Notes: generated by a model from the letters alone, not told the origin. Positions 52,508 to 60,482 are shown, numbered from the stretch's first letter. The stretch is 64,000 nt of DNA from Pedobacter puniceum (GCF_009674685.1 NZ_WKJI01000002.1:806001-870000); one strand, 5' to 3'. A program made the numbers and translations.

Positions 52508-52843
52508 ATGAATAGAAAAATAATCTTCTACGAAAACCACTTTATTGAATTTTACCAAAAGCAAGACCAGAAAGTAAGAAGGAAAATTCAATACGTTTTC
52601 GAGTTGATTAAACAAGTTGACAGAGTTCCTGAAAAGTTTTTAAAACACTTGACCGGAACAAACGGACTTTATGAAATCCGAGTTGAATATCAGTCGAACA
52701 TCTACCGGATTTTCTGCTGTTTTGACGAAGGACAACTTGTAGTGCTTTTCAATGGTTTTCAAAAAAAATCTCAAAAGACACCACAAATAGAAATTGAAAA
52801 AGCGGGACAATTAATGAACGATTATTTCAACAACAAAAAATGA
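52508..52843 (+). CDS. RelE/HigB-type toxin of a type II toxin-antitoxin pair
   Basis: 111 residues. Pattern of the Gp49/HigB-like RelE superfamily: KVRRKIQYVFELIKQVDRVPEKFLKHLTGTNGLYEIRVEYQSNIYRIFCCFDEGQLVVLFNGFQKKSQKTP. These toxins usually cleave mRNA at the ribosome. The antitoxin gene follows with a 4-bp overlap (ATGA), toxin first, as in HigBA systems. The codon use is more mixed than in the flanking core genes, consistent with transfer. Confidence 0.88.
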   Translation: MNRKIIFYENHFIEFYQKQDQKVRRKIQYVFELIKQVDRVPEKFLKHLTGTNGLYEIRVEYQSNIYRIFCCFDEGQLVVLFNGFQKKSQKTPQIEIEKAGQLMNDYFNNKK

Positions 52844-53148
52844 TGAATATGGAAAAATATGAAGACATAAAGACATTTGACGAACTCATTGAACTTGAGT
52901 ACGGAAAAATTGGAACTGAAAACCGAAATAAGTATGAAGAAGGCGCACAAATGTTCATTGTGAGCGAAATGTTAAAAGAAGCCCGAAAAGCAGCTAACCT
53001 TACGCAAGAACAATTGGCAGAAAAAGCAGGAACAAAGAAAAGTTACATTTCCAAGCTTGAAAACGCCAAAGGAAATATTCAACTTTCGACATTAATCAGA
53101 ATTTTTGAGCAAGGATTAAATAGGAAAATTGGACTGACATTTCTATAA
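52840..53148 (+). CDS. HTH antitoxin (HigA/XRE type)
   Basis: 102 residues; HTH_3 domain at about 41-95 (MLKEARKAANLTQEQLAEKAGTKKSYISKLENAKGNIQLSTLIRIFEQG). The N-terminal ~40 residues are acidic and likely bind the toxin. Three in-frame ATGs lie at 52840, 52843 and 52849; the first overlaps the toxin stop by 4 bp. It would bind the palindrome at 52482-52499. Confidence 0.88.
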   Translation: MMNMEKYEDIKTFDELIELEYGKIGTENRNKYEEGAQMFIVSEMLKEARKAANLTQEQLAEKAGTKKSYISKLENAKGNIQLSTLIRIFEQGLNRKIGLTFL

Positions 53149-53170
53149 ACAAATAATAAAAAAACGACGC

Positions 53171-53328
53171 CTCAGATGGCAAGAATGATGACCGAGCCAA
53201 GCGGGCAAAGGCTTCTTATGCCTTATAAAGCAGAAACTTTGACTATACACTCAATTAAAGAAATTACAAGGCACAAGTATCTAATACACAGTCTTAGGCT
53301 AAATACCTTGCGCAATCTACGGGGGCGA
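53171..53328 (+). repeat. Dispersed repeat, copy 4 (full length)
   Basis: CTCAGATGGCAAGAATGATGACC... GGCTTCTTATGCCTTATAAAG... AGGCACAAGTATCTAATACACAG... ending near TCTACGGGGGCGAT. It begins 23 bp after the antitoxin stop. One base in the inner inverted repeat differs from copy 3. It fills most of the gap before the next gene. Confidence 0.7.
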
Positions 53329-53376
53329 TACCGCCCTAATAACTAAACATCCTCTGAATACCGTCATAAGTATTTT

Positions 53377-53416
53377 ACTATAATGATTGTTATTTCAATC
53401 ATTATAGTTATTTTTG
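53377..53416 (+). promoter_or_regulatory. Operator and promoter of the HipB-like gene
   Basis: Perfect 13-bp inverted repeat ACTATAATGATTG-N6-CAATCATTATAGT (53377-53408), immediately followed by TATTTTTG (53409-53416, TAnnTTTG). The start codon is 21 bp later. Strong candidate for autoregulation by the HTH protein. Confidence 0.65.
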
Positions 53417-53437
53417 TTTTAAATAACAATCAAAATA

Positions 53438-53728
53438 ATGGAAAAGAGAAAACATGTTATTTTTCCAAAATATAATCAGCTATTGAGTCAAATGGGTGAA
53501 AATATGAAGTTAGCCAGAAAGCGTCGTAAGCTAACAACTACTCAAGTAGCTGAAAGAGCTAACATAGCTCGTTCAACTTTATATTTGATAGAGAAAGGTG
53601 ATCCAAGCGTTGCCTTAGGGGCTTATTTTAATGTATTGCGTGTTTTGGGTTTACAGGAAGATATACTGAAGCTTGGAGCTGATGATATTTTTGGAAGAAA
53701 ACTACAAGATCTTGAGCTATTGAAATAA
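53438..53728 (+). CDS. HipB-like XRE transcriptional regulator (orphan antitoxin)
   Basis: 96 residues; helix-turn-helix at about 15-72 (GENMKLARKRRKLTTTQVAERANIARSTLYLIEKGDPSVALGAYFNVLRVLGL), the pattern of HipB-type antitoxins that usually precede a HipA-family kinase gene. No HipA gene follows: only an 18-codon frame and 250 bp of noncoding sequence. Either the toxin was lost or the regulator acts alone. Confidence 0.8.
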   Translation: MEKRKHVIFPKYNQLLSQMGENMKLARKRRKLTTTQVAERANIARSTLYLIEKGDPSVALGAYFNVLRVLGLQEDILKLGADDIFGRKLQDLELLK

Positions 53729-53989
53729 CAATGTGGCATATCAAGGTCAGAACAAGAACTAATGCAAGCAGCATTTCTTTTTAATCATTAAATCATCATA
53801 ACTCTATTCAAAGTAGGTATAGTAGAGCATACAGTAGCTTTTTATACTTAGTGCAAAGGATTATTTAAAAGGTAAAGGTTGGATAGGATAGATTTATGCA
53901 GTAATGAAAGCACAAGTCAGGGAACAATCAATCAAATCCAAAACCAATCCCCCTTTTTTATACCCCACCTTTAAGTGTATATTCGTGTT
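53729..53989. other. Gene-free right edge of the island
   Basis: 260 bp without a supportable gene. It holds the right 14-bp inverted repeat and no clear promoter or terminator. Confidence 0.5.
53959..53972 (-). repeat. Right 14-bp inverted repeat of the island
   Basis: TATACCCCACCTTT; perfect reverse complement of 51128-51141. No target-site duplication was recognised on either side. Confidence 0.45.
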
Positions 53990-54382
53990 ATGCTTTGGAC
54001 ACAACGTTTTTTCGCTTTGTTAGATGTTATTTGTTTAATCTTATTGGCACAACAAGCTTATACACAATACCAATCTTTATTATCAAACGAGGTTTTAACC
54101 AGTTTAGAATTTTTCTCTAGAACGCTGTTTTTATTAGGTTGGTGTTCCTTAATTTTCTCGGCAATTTTATTGGCCATTCCTAAAAAAGCAGGACTTTGGT
54201 TGTATTACGCCCAGCTCCCGCTAAGGCTTGTCTTTTTTATTTTCTCTTTCGGGTTTATATCTTTACTAACCTACATCATTAACTGGCAAATCATTATCAA
54301 TATGTTGATGCCTTTAATTGTTTTTGGCGAGTTATTGAGGCTTTATTATTCTGTACAGATACACAAGGTTTATTATAAATAA
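53990..54382 (+). CDS. Four-helix membrane protein, unknown function
   Basis: 130 residues with about four hydrophobic segments (7-27, 45-65, 74-100, 102-120). No family recognised. The frame is open to a GTG at 53975, but the ATG at 53990 (MLWTQRFFALLDVICLILL) is a better start. It may be core rather than island sequence. Confidence 0.65.
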   Translation: MLWTQRFFALLDVICLILLAQQAYTQYQSLLSNEVLTSLEFFSRTLFLLGWCSLIFSAILLAIPKKAGLWLYYAQLPLRLVFFIFSFGFISLLTYIINWQIIINMLMPLIVFGELLRLYYSVQIHKVYYK

Positions 54383-54413
54383 AAAAATCTGTTCCCAACC
54401 ACAGGAACAGATT
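54378..54413 (-). terminator. Minus-strand terminator upstream of aat
   Basis: AATCTGTTCC / GGAACAGATT, 8-nt loop. Only the minus strand is followed by a T-run (T7); the plus strand continues AACCAAAT. The only minus-strand gene to its right is the anti-sigma gene at 55169, whose transcript would have to cross aat to reach it. Confidence 0.6.
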
Positions 54414-54522
54414 AACCAAATAAATCAAAAACTTTATCTAATAAAAGATGCAGTATGAGTGTATAAATAAAAACCAAATTTTGGACAGCCAAAACAAGCC
54501 CTAAGTTTAATGCCTATAAAAA

Positions 54523-54530
54523 TACTTTTG
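54523..54530 (+). promoter_or_regulatory. -7 box of aat
   Basis: TACTTTTG, matching TAnnTTTG, 8 bp before the ATG; the mRNA should be leaderless or nearly so. Confidence 0.6.
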
Positions 54531-54538
54531 TAACAAAG

Positions 54539-55168
54539 ATGATATTTGAGCTCAGTGAAGATTTAGTTTTCCCTAATCCAGCTTATGCTGAGGACGATGG
54601 TTTACTCGCCCTAGGCGGAGATTTATCTGTTGAGCGTTTACTGCTGGCTTACAGCAATGGTATATTCCCTTGGTTTAATGATGATACTCCTATTCTTTGG
54701 TATGCCCCACACCAGCGCTTTGTATTATTTCCTGATGAAGTAAAAATCAGCAAAAGCATGAAACAAATTTTAAAACGCCAAGAGTTTCAAATATCTCTAA
54801 ATAAAGCTTTCGCTGATGTTATTACCGCCTGTGCAACCATAAACCGTGATGGACAAGACGGTACTTGGATTACCACAGACATGCAAGCAGCTTACATCAA
54901 ACTTCATGAAAAAGGCTACGCACATGCTGTTGAGGTTTGGAAAGACGAGAAACTAGTAGGCGGCTTATATGGCGTTTTCATCAATGGTGTTTTCTGCGGC
55001 GAGTCTATGTTTGCCCATGTAAGTAATGCCTCTAAAGCAGCTTTGATATGGCTTTGCCAAAATTTAGAGCTTAAACTTATTGATTGTCAGGTTTATACCT
55101 CGCATCTAGAAAGTATGGGGGCTAAAATGATAGATAGAGAAAGCTATCTTAAAATCTTACAGTCTTAA
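54539..55168 (+). CDS. aat: Leucyl/phenylalanyl-tRNA-protein transferase
   Basis: 209 residues. Adds Leu or Phe from aminoacyl-tRNA to N-terminal Arg or Lys of proteins, marking them for ClpAP (N-degron pathway). Signatures: LALGGDLSVERLLLAYSNGIFPWF, ILWYAPHQRFVL, KLVGGLYGVFINGVFCGESMFAHVSNASKAALIWL. Very close -7 box suggests leaderless translation. The end abuts the convergent anti-sigma gene (0 bp). Confidence 0.95.
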   Translation: MIFELSEDLVFPNPAYAEDDGLLALGGDLSVERLLLAYSNGIFPWFNDDTPILWYAPHQRFVLFPDEVKISKSMKQILKRQEFQISLNKAFADVITACATINRDGQDGTWITTDMQAAYIKLHEKGYAHAVEVWKDEKLVGGLYGVFINGVFCGESMFAHVSNASKAALIWLCQNLELKLIDCQVYTSHLESMGAKMIDRESYLKILQS

Positions 55169-56392
55169 TTAGTTAAACCTGATACTTACTTTAAAAGTTT
55201 CTGGCTTTCCGTTAGATGAGCCTTGCCACGATGAATAATTTTTAATCAATTCAATAGCCTTGGCATCAGCTTGCTTATTCAAACTTTTAAGGATGTTAAA
55301 ATCTTTAAGTTCGCCATTAGGCATAATGGTAAACTGTACTGCAACAGCGCCTCTGGAACCTGCTAATTTATTATTGGCCTTGATGTATTTTCTAAAATCA
55401 ACCCAGCCTTTAACCGGGCCAGCAATTTTATTAATTTTATTGCCGTAACCTACCACAACTACTTCTGATAGTGATTTTTCATCCTCTTTTAGCGTAACAT
55501 TTAACTTGTTTTGGTTGGCAATTTTTACCTCCTCATTTAAAAAACCTAAATAAGAGGTATTAAGTGTTTGCCCTTGTGTGGCCGCAATACTAAAATCTCC
55601 CTCTGCATTGCTTATGGTTACATCTTTAGTTTGTTGATTGGTAATTTGCACACCCGGCAAAGGCAAGCCATTTTTATCAACTATTTTACCAGAAACTTTA
55701 GCTACTGAGGCTGTTTTACTTAAAGCGGCACTTTCTGATTCTTGTACGGCTACACCTGCAGCCCTTCCAGACAAAGTAGCTACAACACCGCTAATATCAG
55801 CCTTCTTTTGTGTGCCATAACCCACAACTATTACCTCGTCTAAATCTAAAGTATCTTTCTTTTGCACAGCTTCTGGTAACATGGCATCAGCTAAGCTCTG
55901 GGTAGAAATTTCTCTAGCTGGCTTTTTTACGTTTGTAACCACTGTAGGGCTTTCTTCTATTATGCTATAATCATCTTCATCTTTTGTAGAAGATGCATCT
56001 TCATGAAGCATATTTTCTTCGTCCTTTTCTCCTTGTGGTACTTTGGTTATCTCGGGCACATCTTTCATCCTGATAGCCGTATTTTCTGCAGGTTGGTTCA
56101 GGTAAATGCTTATTAAGCCAATAAGTACCACCACAGAAGCCGCAATAGCCCAACTAGCATAGCCTCCAAATAATTTTTGCTTACGCTGATGTTTCTGAAT
56201 GCTTTGTTCTAAACGTTTATTTAAATCTGCTATTTCTGTTGCTTGAAGTTGATGGTCCTGAAAACCATCTAAAGCATCGGCTAGAAAAGGGTCATCCAGT
56301 GCTCTTTGCTCTAATTGTTGCATAGAGCGGCTATCCAACTCGTTACGATGGTATTTTTGTATAAGTTCTATATCTGTTAGCTGCTTATTCAC
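55169..56392 (-). CDS. Anti-sigma factor with carboxypeptidase-regulatory-like and TonB-C-like domains
   Basis: 407 residues. N-terminal cytoplasmic anti-sigma-like region (1-75), one membrane segment (about 77-98), acidic linker, then EVIVVGYGTQKKADISG (about 180-196) and a CarboxypepD_reg-like domain (about 230-303, SGKIVDKNGLPLPGVQIT, TSYLGF), a second EVVVVGYG, and a TonB-C-like end (GAVAVQFTIMPNGELKDFNILKSL). The VGYG motif and beta fold are typical of SusC receptors. It overlaps the ECF sigma gene by 8 bp. A signal-transducing anti-sigma is the natural reading. Confidence 0.8.
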   Translation of the reverse strand: MNKQLTDIELIQKYHRNELDSRSMQQLEQRALDDPFLADALDGFQDHQLQATEIADLNKRLEQSIQKHQRKQKLFGGYASWAIAASVVVLIGLISIYLNQPAENTAIRMKDVPEITKVPQGEKDEENMLHEDASSTKDEDDYSIIEESPTVVTNVKKPAREISTQSLADAMLPEAVQKKDTLDLDEVIVVGYGTQKKADISGVVATLSGRAAGVAVQESESAALSKTASVAKVSGKIVDKNGLPLPGVQITNQQTKDVTISNAEGDFSIAATQGQTLNTSYLGFLNEEVKIANQNKLNVTLKEDEKSLSEVVVVGYGNKINKIAGPVKGWVDFRKYIKANNKLAGSRGAVAVQFTIMPNGELKDFNILKSLNKQADAKAIELIKNYSSWQGSSNGKPETFKVSIRFN

Positions 56393-56933
56393 CGTTCTTT
56401 TCTATACAAATTTTTAAATTTCTTTTACCGTTTTGGATATAGCTTTTTACTTTCTGTAACTCATAACCTGTTAAAGCAGCAACCTCTGCATAACACTTTT
56501 GTTGTAGATAGAATAAATCTACACTTAATTTTTGCTCATGGTTAAGACTTTCTAAACAGCGTTCCATTGCTTTTAACTTTTGCTCTTTCTCTTGACTATC
56601 TTCATGATGCAAAAAAGGTTTATTTTCCATAAGCACATCATCAAAAGAAATGGTTATGTTTTTCTGTGCTTTACGTAAAATCATTAAACAATGGTTTCTG
56701 CAAACCACATAAAGCCAACTTTTAAAATAGCTTATCTCGTGTGTTTTTACTTTTTGTATAAGCTCTTCAAAAATCTGGATAACAGCATCTTTACTAAGCT
56801 CCTCATCTTTGAGATATTTTAGGGCTACACCATAAACCAGCGGCATATAAGGTTTATACAGCTCTCCTAAGACATTTAAGTCGCCAGATTTTTTATACTG
56901 TACAATCAGTTTATGGTCTGTAGCTGTATCCAA
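56385..56933 (-). CDS. ECF RNA polymerase sigma factor
   Basis: 182 residues. Sigma-2 region about 20-85 (YGVALKYLKDEELSKDAVIQIFEELIQKVKTHEISYFKSWLYVVCRNHC) and sigma-4 region about 125-172 (CLESLNHEQKLSVDLFYLQQKCYAEVAALTGYELQKVKSYIQNGKRNLK). It lacks longer regions 1 and 3, as ECF factors do. First gene of the minus-strand pair with the anti-sigma gene; divergent from the VWA gene. Confidence 0.9.
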   Translation of the reverse strand: MDTATDHKLIVQYKKSGDLNVLGELYKPYMPLVYGVALKYLKDEELSKDAVIQIFEELIQKVKTHEISYFKSWLYVVCRNHCLMILRKAQKNITISFDDVLMENKPFLHHEDSQEKEQKLKAMERCLESLNHEQKLSVDLFYLQQKCYAEVAALTGYELQKVKSYIQNGKRNLKICIEKNGE

Positions 56934-57034
56934 GTTTAATAGGAGTATTAGATTTTAATCAATATTAATAAAAATTATTTTCTATTATGGAATTTTAGGT
57001 TTTATAACATCTCATCTAAAAAAAACTAAAAAAC

Positions 57035-58894
57035 ATGAAAACACTTACTTTATTTCTGATGGTCTTTTTCCCGGTATGGGTTTGCGGCCAAATCAACACC
57101 AAAACCATAAGCGGTTATGTTTACCAAAGTTCTGATAAAACTCCACTTCCGGGTGTTGCTGTTCAGGTTAAAAACAATCCGAAACAAATAACACTTACCA
57201 ATGCAAAGGGATATTTTACCATTACCTTATCTGCTAACGAAAATGTACTAACTTTTAGTTTTTTAGGTTTTAAAAAACGTGAGGTTACCATCAGAAAGCA
57301 AACTTCTATAAAGGTTTATTTGGATGAAGATAGCAACACCTTAGATGAGGTTGTGGTTGTAGGTTATGGTGTACAAAATAAAATGAGTATGACAGGTGCT
57401 GTATCTATTTCAGGAAAAGCTGCGGGTATGGCTTCACAGCATTATATGATCAATCATCATGCTCCACAAGATTTTAATACAGAATCTTACTCGGCCATTT
57501 CAGAAAATGGCTTTAAAACTTCGCTCTCCAATCCGCTATCAACTTTCTCCATAGATGTAGATGCTGCTTCTTATAGTAATATGAGGCGTTTTATCCAAAA
57601 CGGACAGTTACCACCTAAAGATGCCGTACGTATAGAAGAGCTGATTAATTATTTCCAGTATCCTTACGAGGTACCTAAAGGAAAACATCCTATCCATATC
57701 CAAACAGAGATAACTACAGCACCTTGGAACAAGAAACACCAGCTAGTTAAAATCGGCTTAAAAGCCAAACAAATAGCAACGGATAATTTACCTGCCGCCA
57801 ATTTGGTTTTCTTGATAGATGTTTCTGGCTCTATGCAAGGTCCTAGCAGATTGGGTTTACTAAAAACGGCTTTTAAACTATTAACAGATCAACTTCGCGA
57901 GCAAGATAAAGTTTCTATAGTGGTTTATGCTGGTGCAGCAGGCGTAGTATTACCGGCTACTTCTGGCAATGATAAAACTAAAATTAAAGCTGCTTTAGAG
58001 CAATTAGAGGCCGGTGGCTCTACTGCCGGAGGTGCAGGTATAAAAAAAGCCTATGAAATTGCTCGCTCTCAATTTATTAAAGGCGGTAATAACCGAGTTA
58101 TTTTAGCTACCGATGGTGATTTTAATGTAGGTGCTTCTAGCGATGCTGAAATGCAACGTCTGATTGAGGAAAACCGAAATGATGGTGTGTTTTTAACCGT
58201 TTTAGGTTTTGGAATGGGCAATTTAAAAGATAGCAAGATGGAGGCTTTGGCCGATAAAGGAAATGGCAATTACGCTTATATTGATAATATGAATGAGGCC
58301 AAGAAAGTGTTGGTTAACGAGTTTGGTTCTACCCTGTTTACCATAGCCAAGGATGTTAAATTACAGGTAGAGTTTAATCCATCAAAAGTTAAGGCTTACC
58401 GTTTAATAGGTTACGAAAACAGGTTGTTAAATAAAGAAGATTTTGCTGATGATAATAAAGATGCTGGTGATATGGGTGCTGGCCATTCTGTTACAGCCTT
58501 GTATGAAGTTATCCCGGTAGGTGTGCAAAGCAAATTTGTGAAAAAGGATGACGATTTAAAATACCAAAAAGCAGGTAGCATCAAAAATTCGGCTGAGTTA
58601 TTGACGGTTAATGTGCGGTATAAAAATCCGGGAAACGAAGAAAGTATTTTATTGAGTCATCCTTTCATAGCTGATGATGATTCTCTGGAAAAAACATCAA
58701 CAGATTTAAAATTTGCGGCTGCTATAGCTACATTTGGAATGTATTTAAGAAATTCTGAATATTTACAAGATTTTAATTTCGCCGATTTACTCACTTTAGC
58801 AAAAGCTGGGAAAGGCGATGATAAAGAAGGATACCGGGCAGAGTTTATACAACTGATAGAAAATGCTCGTTTAATAAAATCATCAAAAGAATAA
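57035..58894 (+). CDS. Secreted VWA protein with CarboxypepD_reg-like domain (YfbK type)
   Basis: 619 residues with signal peptide (cleavage after VCGQ). CarboxypepD_reg-like domain about 22-100, then LDEVVVVGYGVQNKMSM, a linker, a VWF_A N-terminal segment (FNTESYSAISENGFKTSLSNPLSTFSIDVDAASYSNMRRFI), the VWA domain with MIDAS DVSGSMQGPSRL (D-x-S-x-S) and GGAGIKKAYEIAR, ATDGDFNVGAS, then a DUF3520-like C-terminus. It probably binds metal-dependent partners at the envelope. Divergent from, and sharing motifs with, the sigma/anti-sigma pair. Two bp from the DUF4197 gene. Confidence 0.85.
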   Translation: MKTLTLFLMVFFPVWVCGQINTKTISGYVYQSSDKTPLPGVAVQVKNNPKQITLTNAKGYFTITLSANENVLTFSFLGFKKREVTIRKQTSIKVYLDEDSNTLDEVVVVGYGVQNKMSMTGAVSISGKAAGMASQHYMINHHAPQDFNTESYSAISENGFKTSLSNPLSTFSIDVDAASYSNMRRFIQNGQLPPKDAVRIEELINYFQYPYEVPKGKHPIHIQTEITTAPWNKKHQLVKIGLKAKQIATDNLPAANLVFLIDVSGSMQGPSRLGLLKTAFKLLTDQLREQDKVSIVVYAGAAGVVLPATSGNDKTKIKAALEQLEAGGSTAGGAGIKKAYEIARSQFIKGGNNRVILATDGDFNVGASSDAEMQRLIEENRNDGVFLTVLGFGMGNLKDSKMEALADKGNGNYAYIDNMNEAKKVLVNEFGSTLFTIAKDVKLQVEFNPSKVKAYRLIGYENRLLNKEDFADDNKDAGDMGAGHSVTALYEVIPVGVQSKFVKKDDDLKYQKAGSIKNSAELLTVNVRYKNPGNEESILLSHPFIADDDSLEKTSTDLKFAAAIATFGMYLRNSEYLQDFNFADLLTLAKAGKGDDKEGYRAEFIQLIENARLIKSSKE

Positions 58895-58897
58895 AAC

Positions 58898-59629
58898 ATG
58901 AAAAAAATTGCTTTAGCAGCAGCTATTACAACTACTTTTTTACTAAGCAGTTGCGAAACTTTAAACCAATATGCAGGTGCTTATGGTGGTGTACTTAACC
59001 AGGTAGTTACACCAACCCAAACCGAAATGAGTATGGGTTTAAAACAAGCCTTAGAATTTGGTACTAATTACAGTGCCGATAGATTATCTGCCAAAGATGG
59101 TTTCTTAGGCAATATGGCTGTTAAGATTTTATTTCCTGATGAAGCCAAAAAAGTAGAAAACACTTTGCGTTCTTTAGGTTTAAACCAGCTTTGCGATAAT
59201 GTTATTTTAAGCTTAAACCGGGCTGCTGAGGATGCTGCAAAAGAAGCCAAACCTATTTTTGTGACTGCTATCAAGCAAATGACTTTTCAGGATGTGAGCA
59301 ATATTTTATTAGGAGAACAAGATGCTGCTACCAACTATTTTAAAAGAACAACGAGTAGTTTATTAGCGCAAAAATTTAGGCCAGTAATAGAAAGTAGCAT
59401 CAATAAAGTAGGGGCTACCCGTTACTGGACTGATGTTACTACCCGGTATAATAAAATACCTTTAGTAAAACCTATACAAACAGATTTAACAGGTTATGTT
59501 ACCGATAAAGCTATAGCCGGCCTATTTGTAGAAATTGCTCAAGAAGAGTTAAAAATAAGACAGCAGGTATCGGCAAGGTCTACGCCTTTATTGCAAAAAG
59601 TCTTTGGTTACGCAGCTACTAAAAAATAA
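58898..59629 (+). CDS. DUF4197 lipoprotein
   Basis: 243 residues; lipobox LLSSC gives lipidated Cys19. The rest is helical with the family-like pattern MGLKQALEFGTNYSADRLSAKDGFLGN, and VTDKAIAGLFVEIAQEELKIR near the end. Members are found across Gram-negative bacteria; the role is unknown. It starts 3 bp after the VWA gene and is followed after 6 bp by the CsaA-like gene. Confidence 0.85.
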   Translation: MKKIALAAAITTTFLLSSCETLNQYAGAYGGVLNQVVTPTQTEMSMGLKQALEFGTNYSADRLSAKDGFLGNMAVKILFPDEAKKVENTLRSLGLNQLCDNVILSLNRAAEDAAKEAKPIFVTAIKQMTFQDVSNILLGEQDAATNYFKRTTSSLLAQKFRPVIESSINKVGATRYWTDVTTRYNKIPLVKPIQTDLTGYVTDKAIAGLFVEIAQEELKIRQQVSARSTPLLQKVFGYAATKK

Positions 59630-59635
59630 AGGGTA

Positions 59636-59971
59636 ATGGATGTTATCAACTGGGCAGATTTTGAAAAAGTTGAGCTAAGGGCAGGAACCATTGTTGAAGT
59701 AATACCTTTTCCGGAAGCGAAGAAACCTGCTTGGAAACTGAAAGTAGATTTTGGTGAGCTAGGTCTTAAATGGTCTAGCGCACAAATTATCACCCATTAC
59801 CAAGCAGAAGATTTAATAGGCAAACAAATTATAGGCGTGGTAAATTTTCCAAAAAAACAAATAGGCAAGTTCATGTCTGAGTTTTTAGTTACCGGTTTCC
59901 TGGATGAGAATGGTGCTATTGTACTGGCCACAACAGAGCGTAAAGTACCTAACGGTGCAAAATTGATTTAG
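59636..59971 (+). CDS. csaA: tRNA-binding CsaA-like protein
   Basis: 111 residues, one tRNA-binding OB-fold domain: FEKVELRAGTIVEVIPFPEAKKPAWKLKVDFG, SSAQIITHYQAEDLIGKQIIGVVNFPKKQIGKFMSEFLVTGF. CsaA acts as a chaperone or export-related factor in B. subtilis; the equivalent role here is not established. Operon with DUF4197 and tadA. Confidence 0.85.
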   Translation: MDVINWADFEKVELRAGTIVEVIPFPEAKKPAWKLKVDFGELGLKWSSAQIITHYQAEDLIGKQIIGVVNFPKKQIGKFMSEFLVTGFLDENGAIVLATTERKVPNGAKLI

Positions 59972-59973
59972 AT

Positions 59974-60450
59974 ATGCGTTACACTTTTGGCGAAGAGCCT
60001 GAAATATCTACAGACGAGTTTTACATGAAAGAAGCCTACAAGGAAGCTTTATTAGCCCTTGAAGCTGATGAAGTGCCTATTGGTGCAATTGTTGTAGCGG
60101 CTAATGGTAGAATTATTGGCAGAGGACATAACCTTACAGAGCGTTTAAATGATGTTACTGCCCACGCAGAAATGCAAGCTTTTACAGCCGCAAGTAATGC
60201 TATGGGTGGCAAATATCTAAAAGATTGCACTTTATATGTAACCATGGAACCTTGTGTGATGTGTGCTGGCGCTTCTTACTGGACACAAGTAAGTAAAATT
60301 GTTTTTGGAGCTTACGATACCCAAAGAGGTTTTAGCAGGGTTAGTCCCTCTATATTACACCCTAAAACTATTTTTGTAGGGGGTATTTTACAAGAAAGCT
60401 GTGGAGATTTGGTACGTAAATTTTTTCAAGAGAAGAGAAACAAATCTTAA
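59974..60450 (+). CDS. tadA: tRNA adenosine(34) deaminase TadA
   Basis: 158 residues. Converts A34 to inosine in tRNA-Arg. The cytidine/deoxycytidylate-deaminase zinc site is HAE at residues 64-66 (catalytic Glu66) and PCVMC at 93-97. GAIVVAANGRIIGRGHNL and SKIVFGAYDTQRGF also fit. It starts 2 bp after the csaA-like gene. The annotated start adds about 17 residues before the usual beginning of the fold; another ATG at 60025 is less likely. Confidence 0.94.
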   Translation: MRYTFGEEPEISTDEFYMKEAYKEALLALEADEVPIGAIVVAANGRIIGRGHNLTERLNDVTAHAEMQAFTAASNAMGGKYLKDCTLYVTMEPCVMCAGASYWTQVSKIVFGAYDTQRGFSRVSPSILHPKTIFVGGILQESCGDLVRKFFQEKRNKS

Positions 60451-60482
60451 CATTAATAAAACAAAAAATACTTGTAGTACTT

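Noticed and set aside
51422-53328. Integron attC array
   Set aside because: The repeats are palindromic and separate small genes, but the conserved 7-bp core ends of attC (GTTRRRY and RYYYAAC) are absent and there is no integrase gene in the window.
51422-53328. CRISPR array or diversity-generating retroelement
   Set aside because: Repeat spacing is irregular, units are long and diverged, and there is no cas gene or reverse transcriptase nearby.
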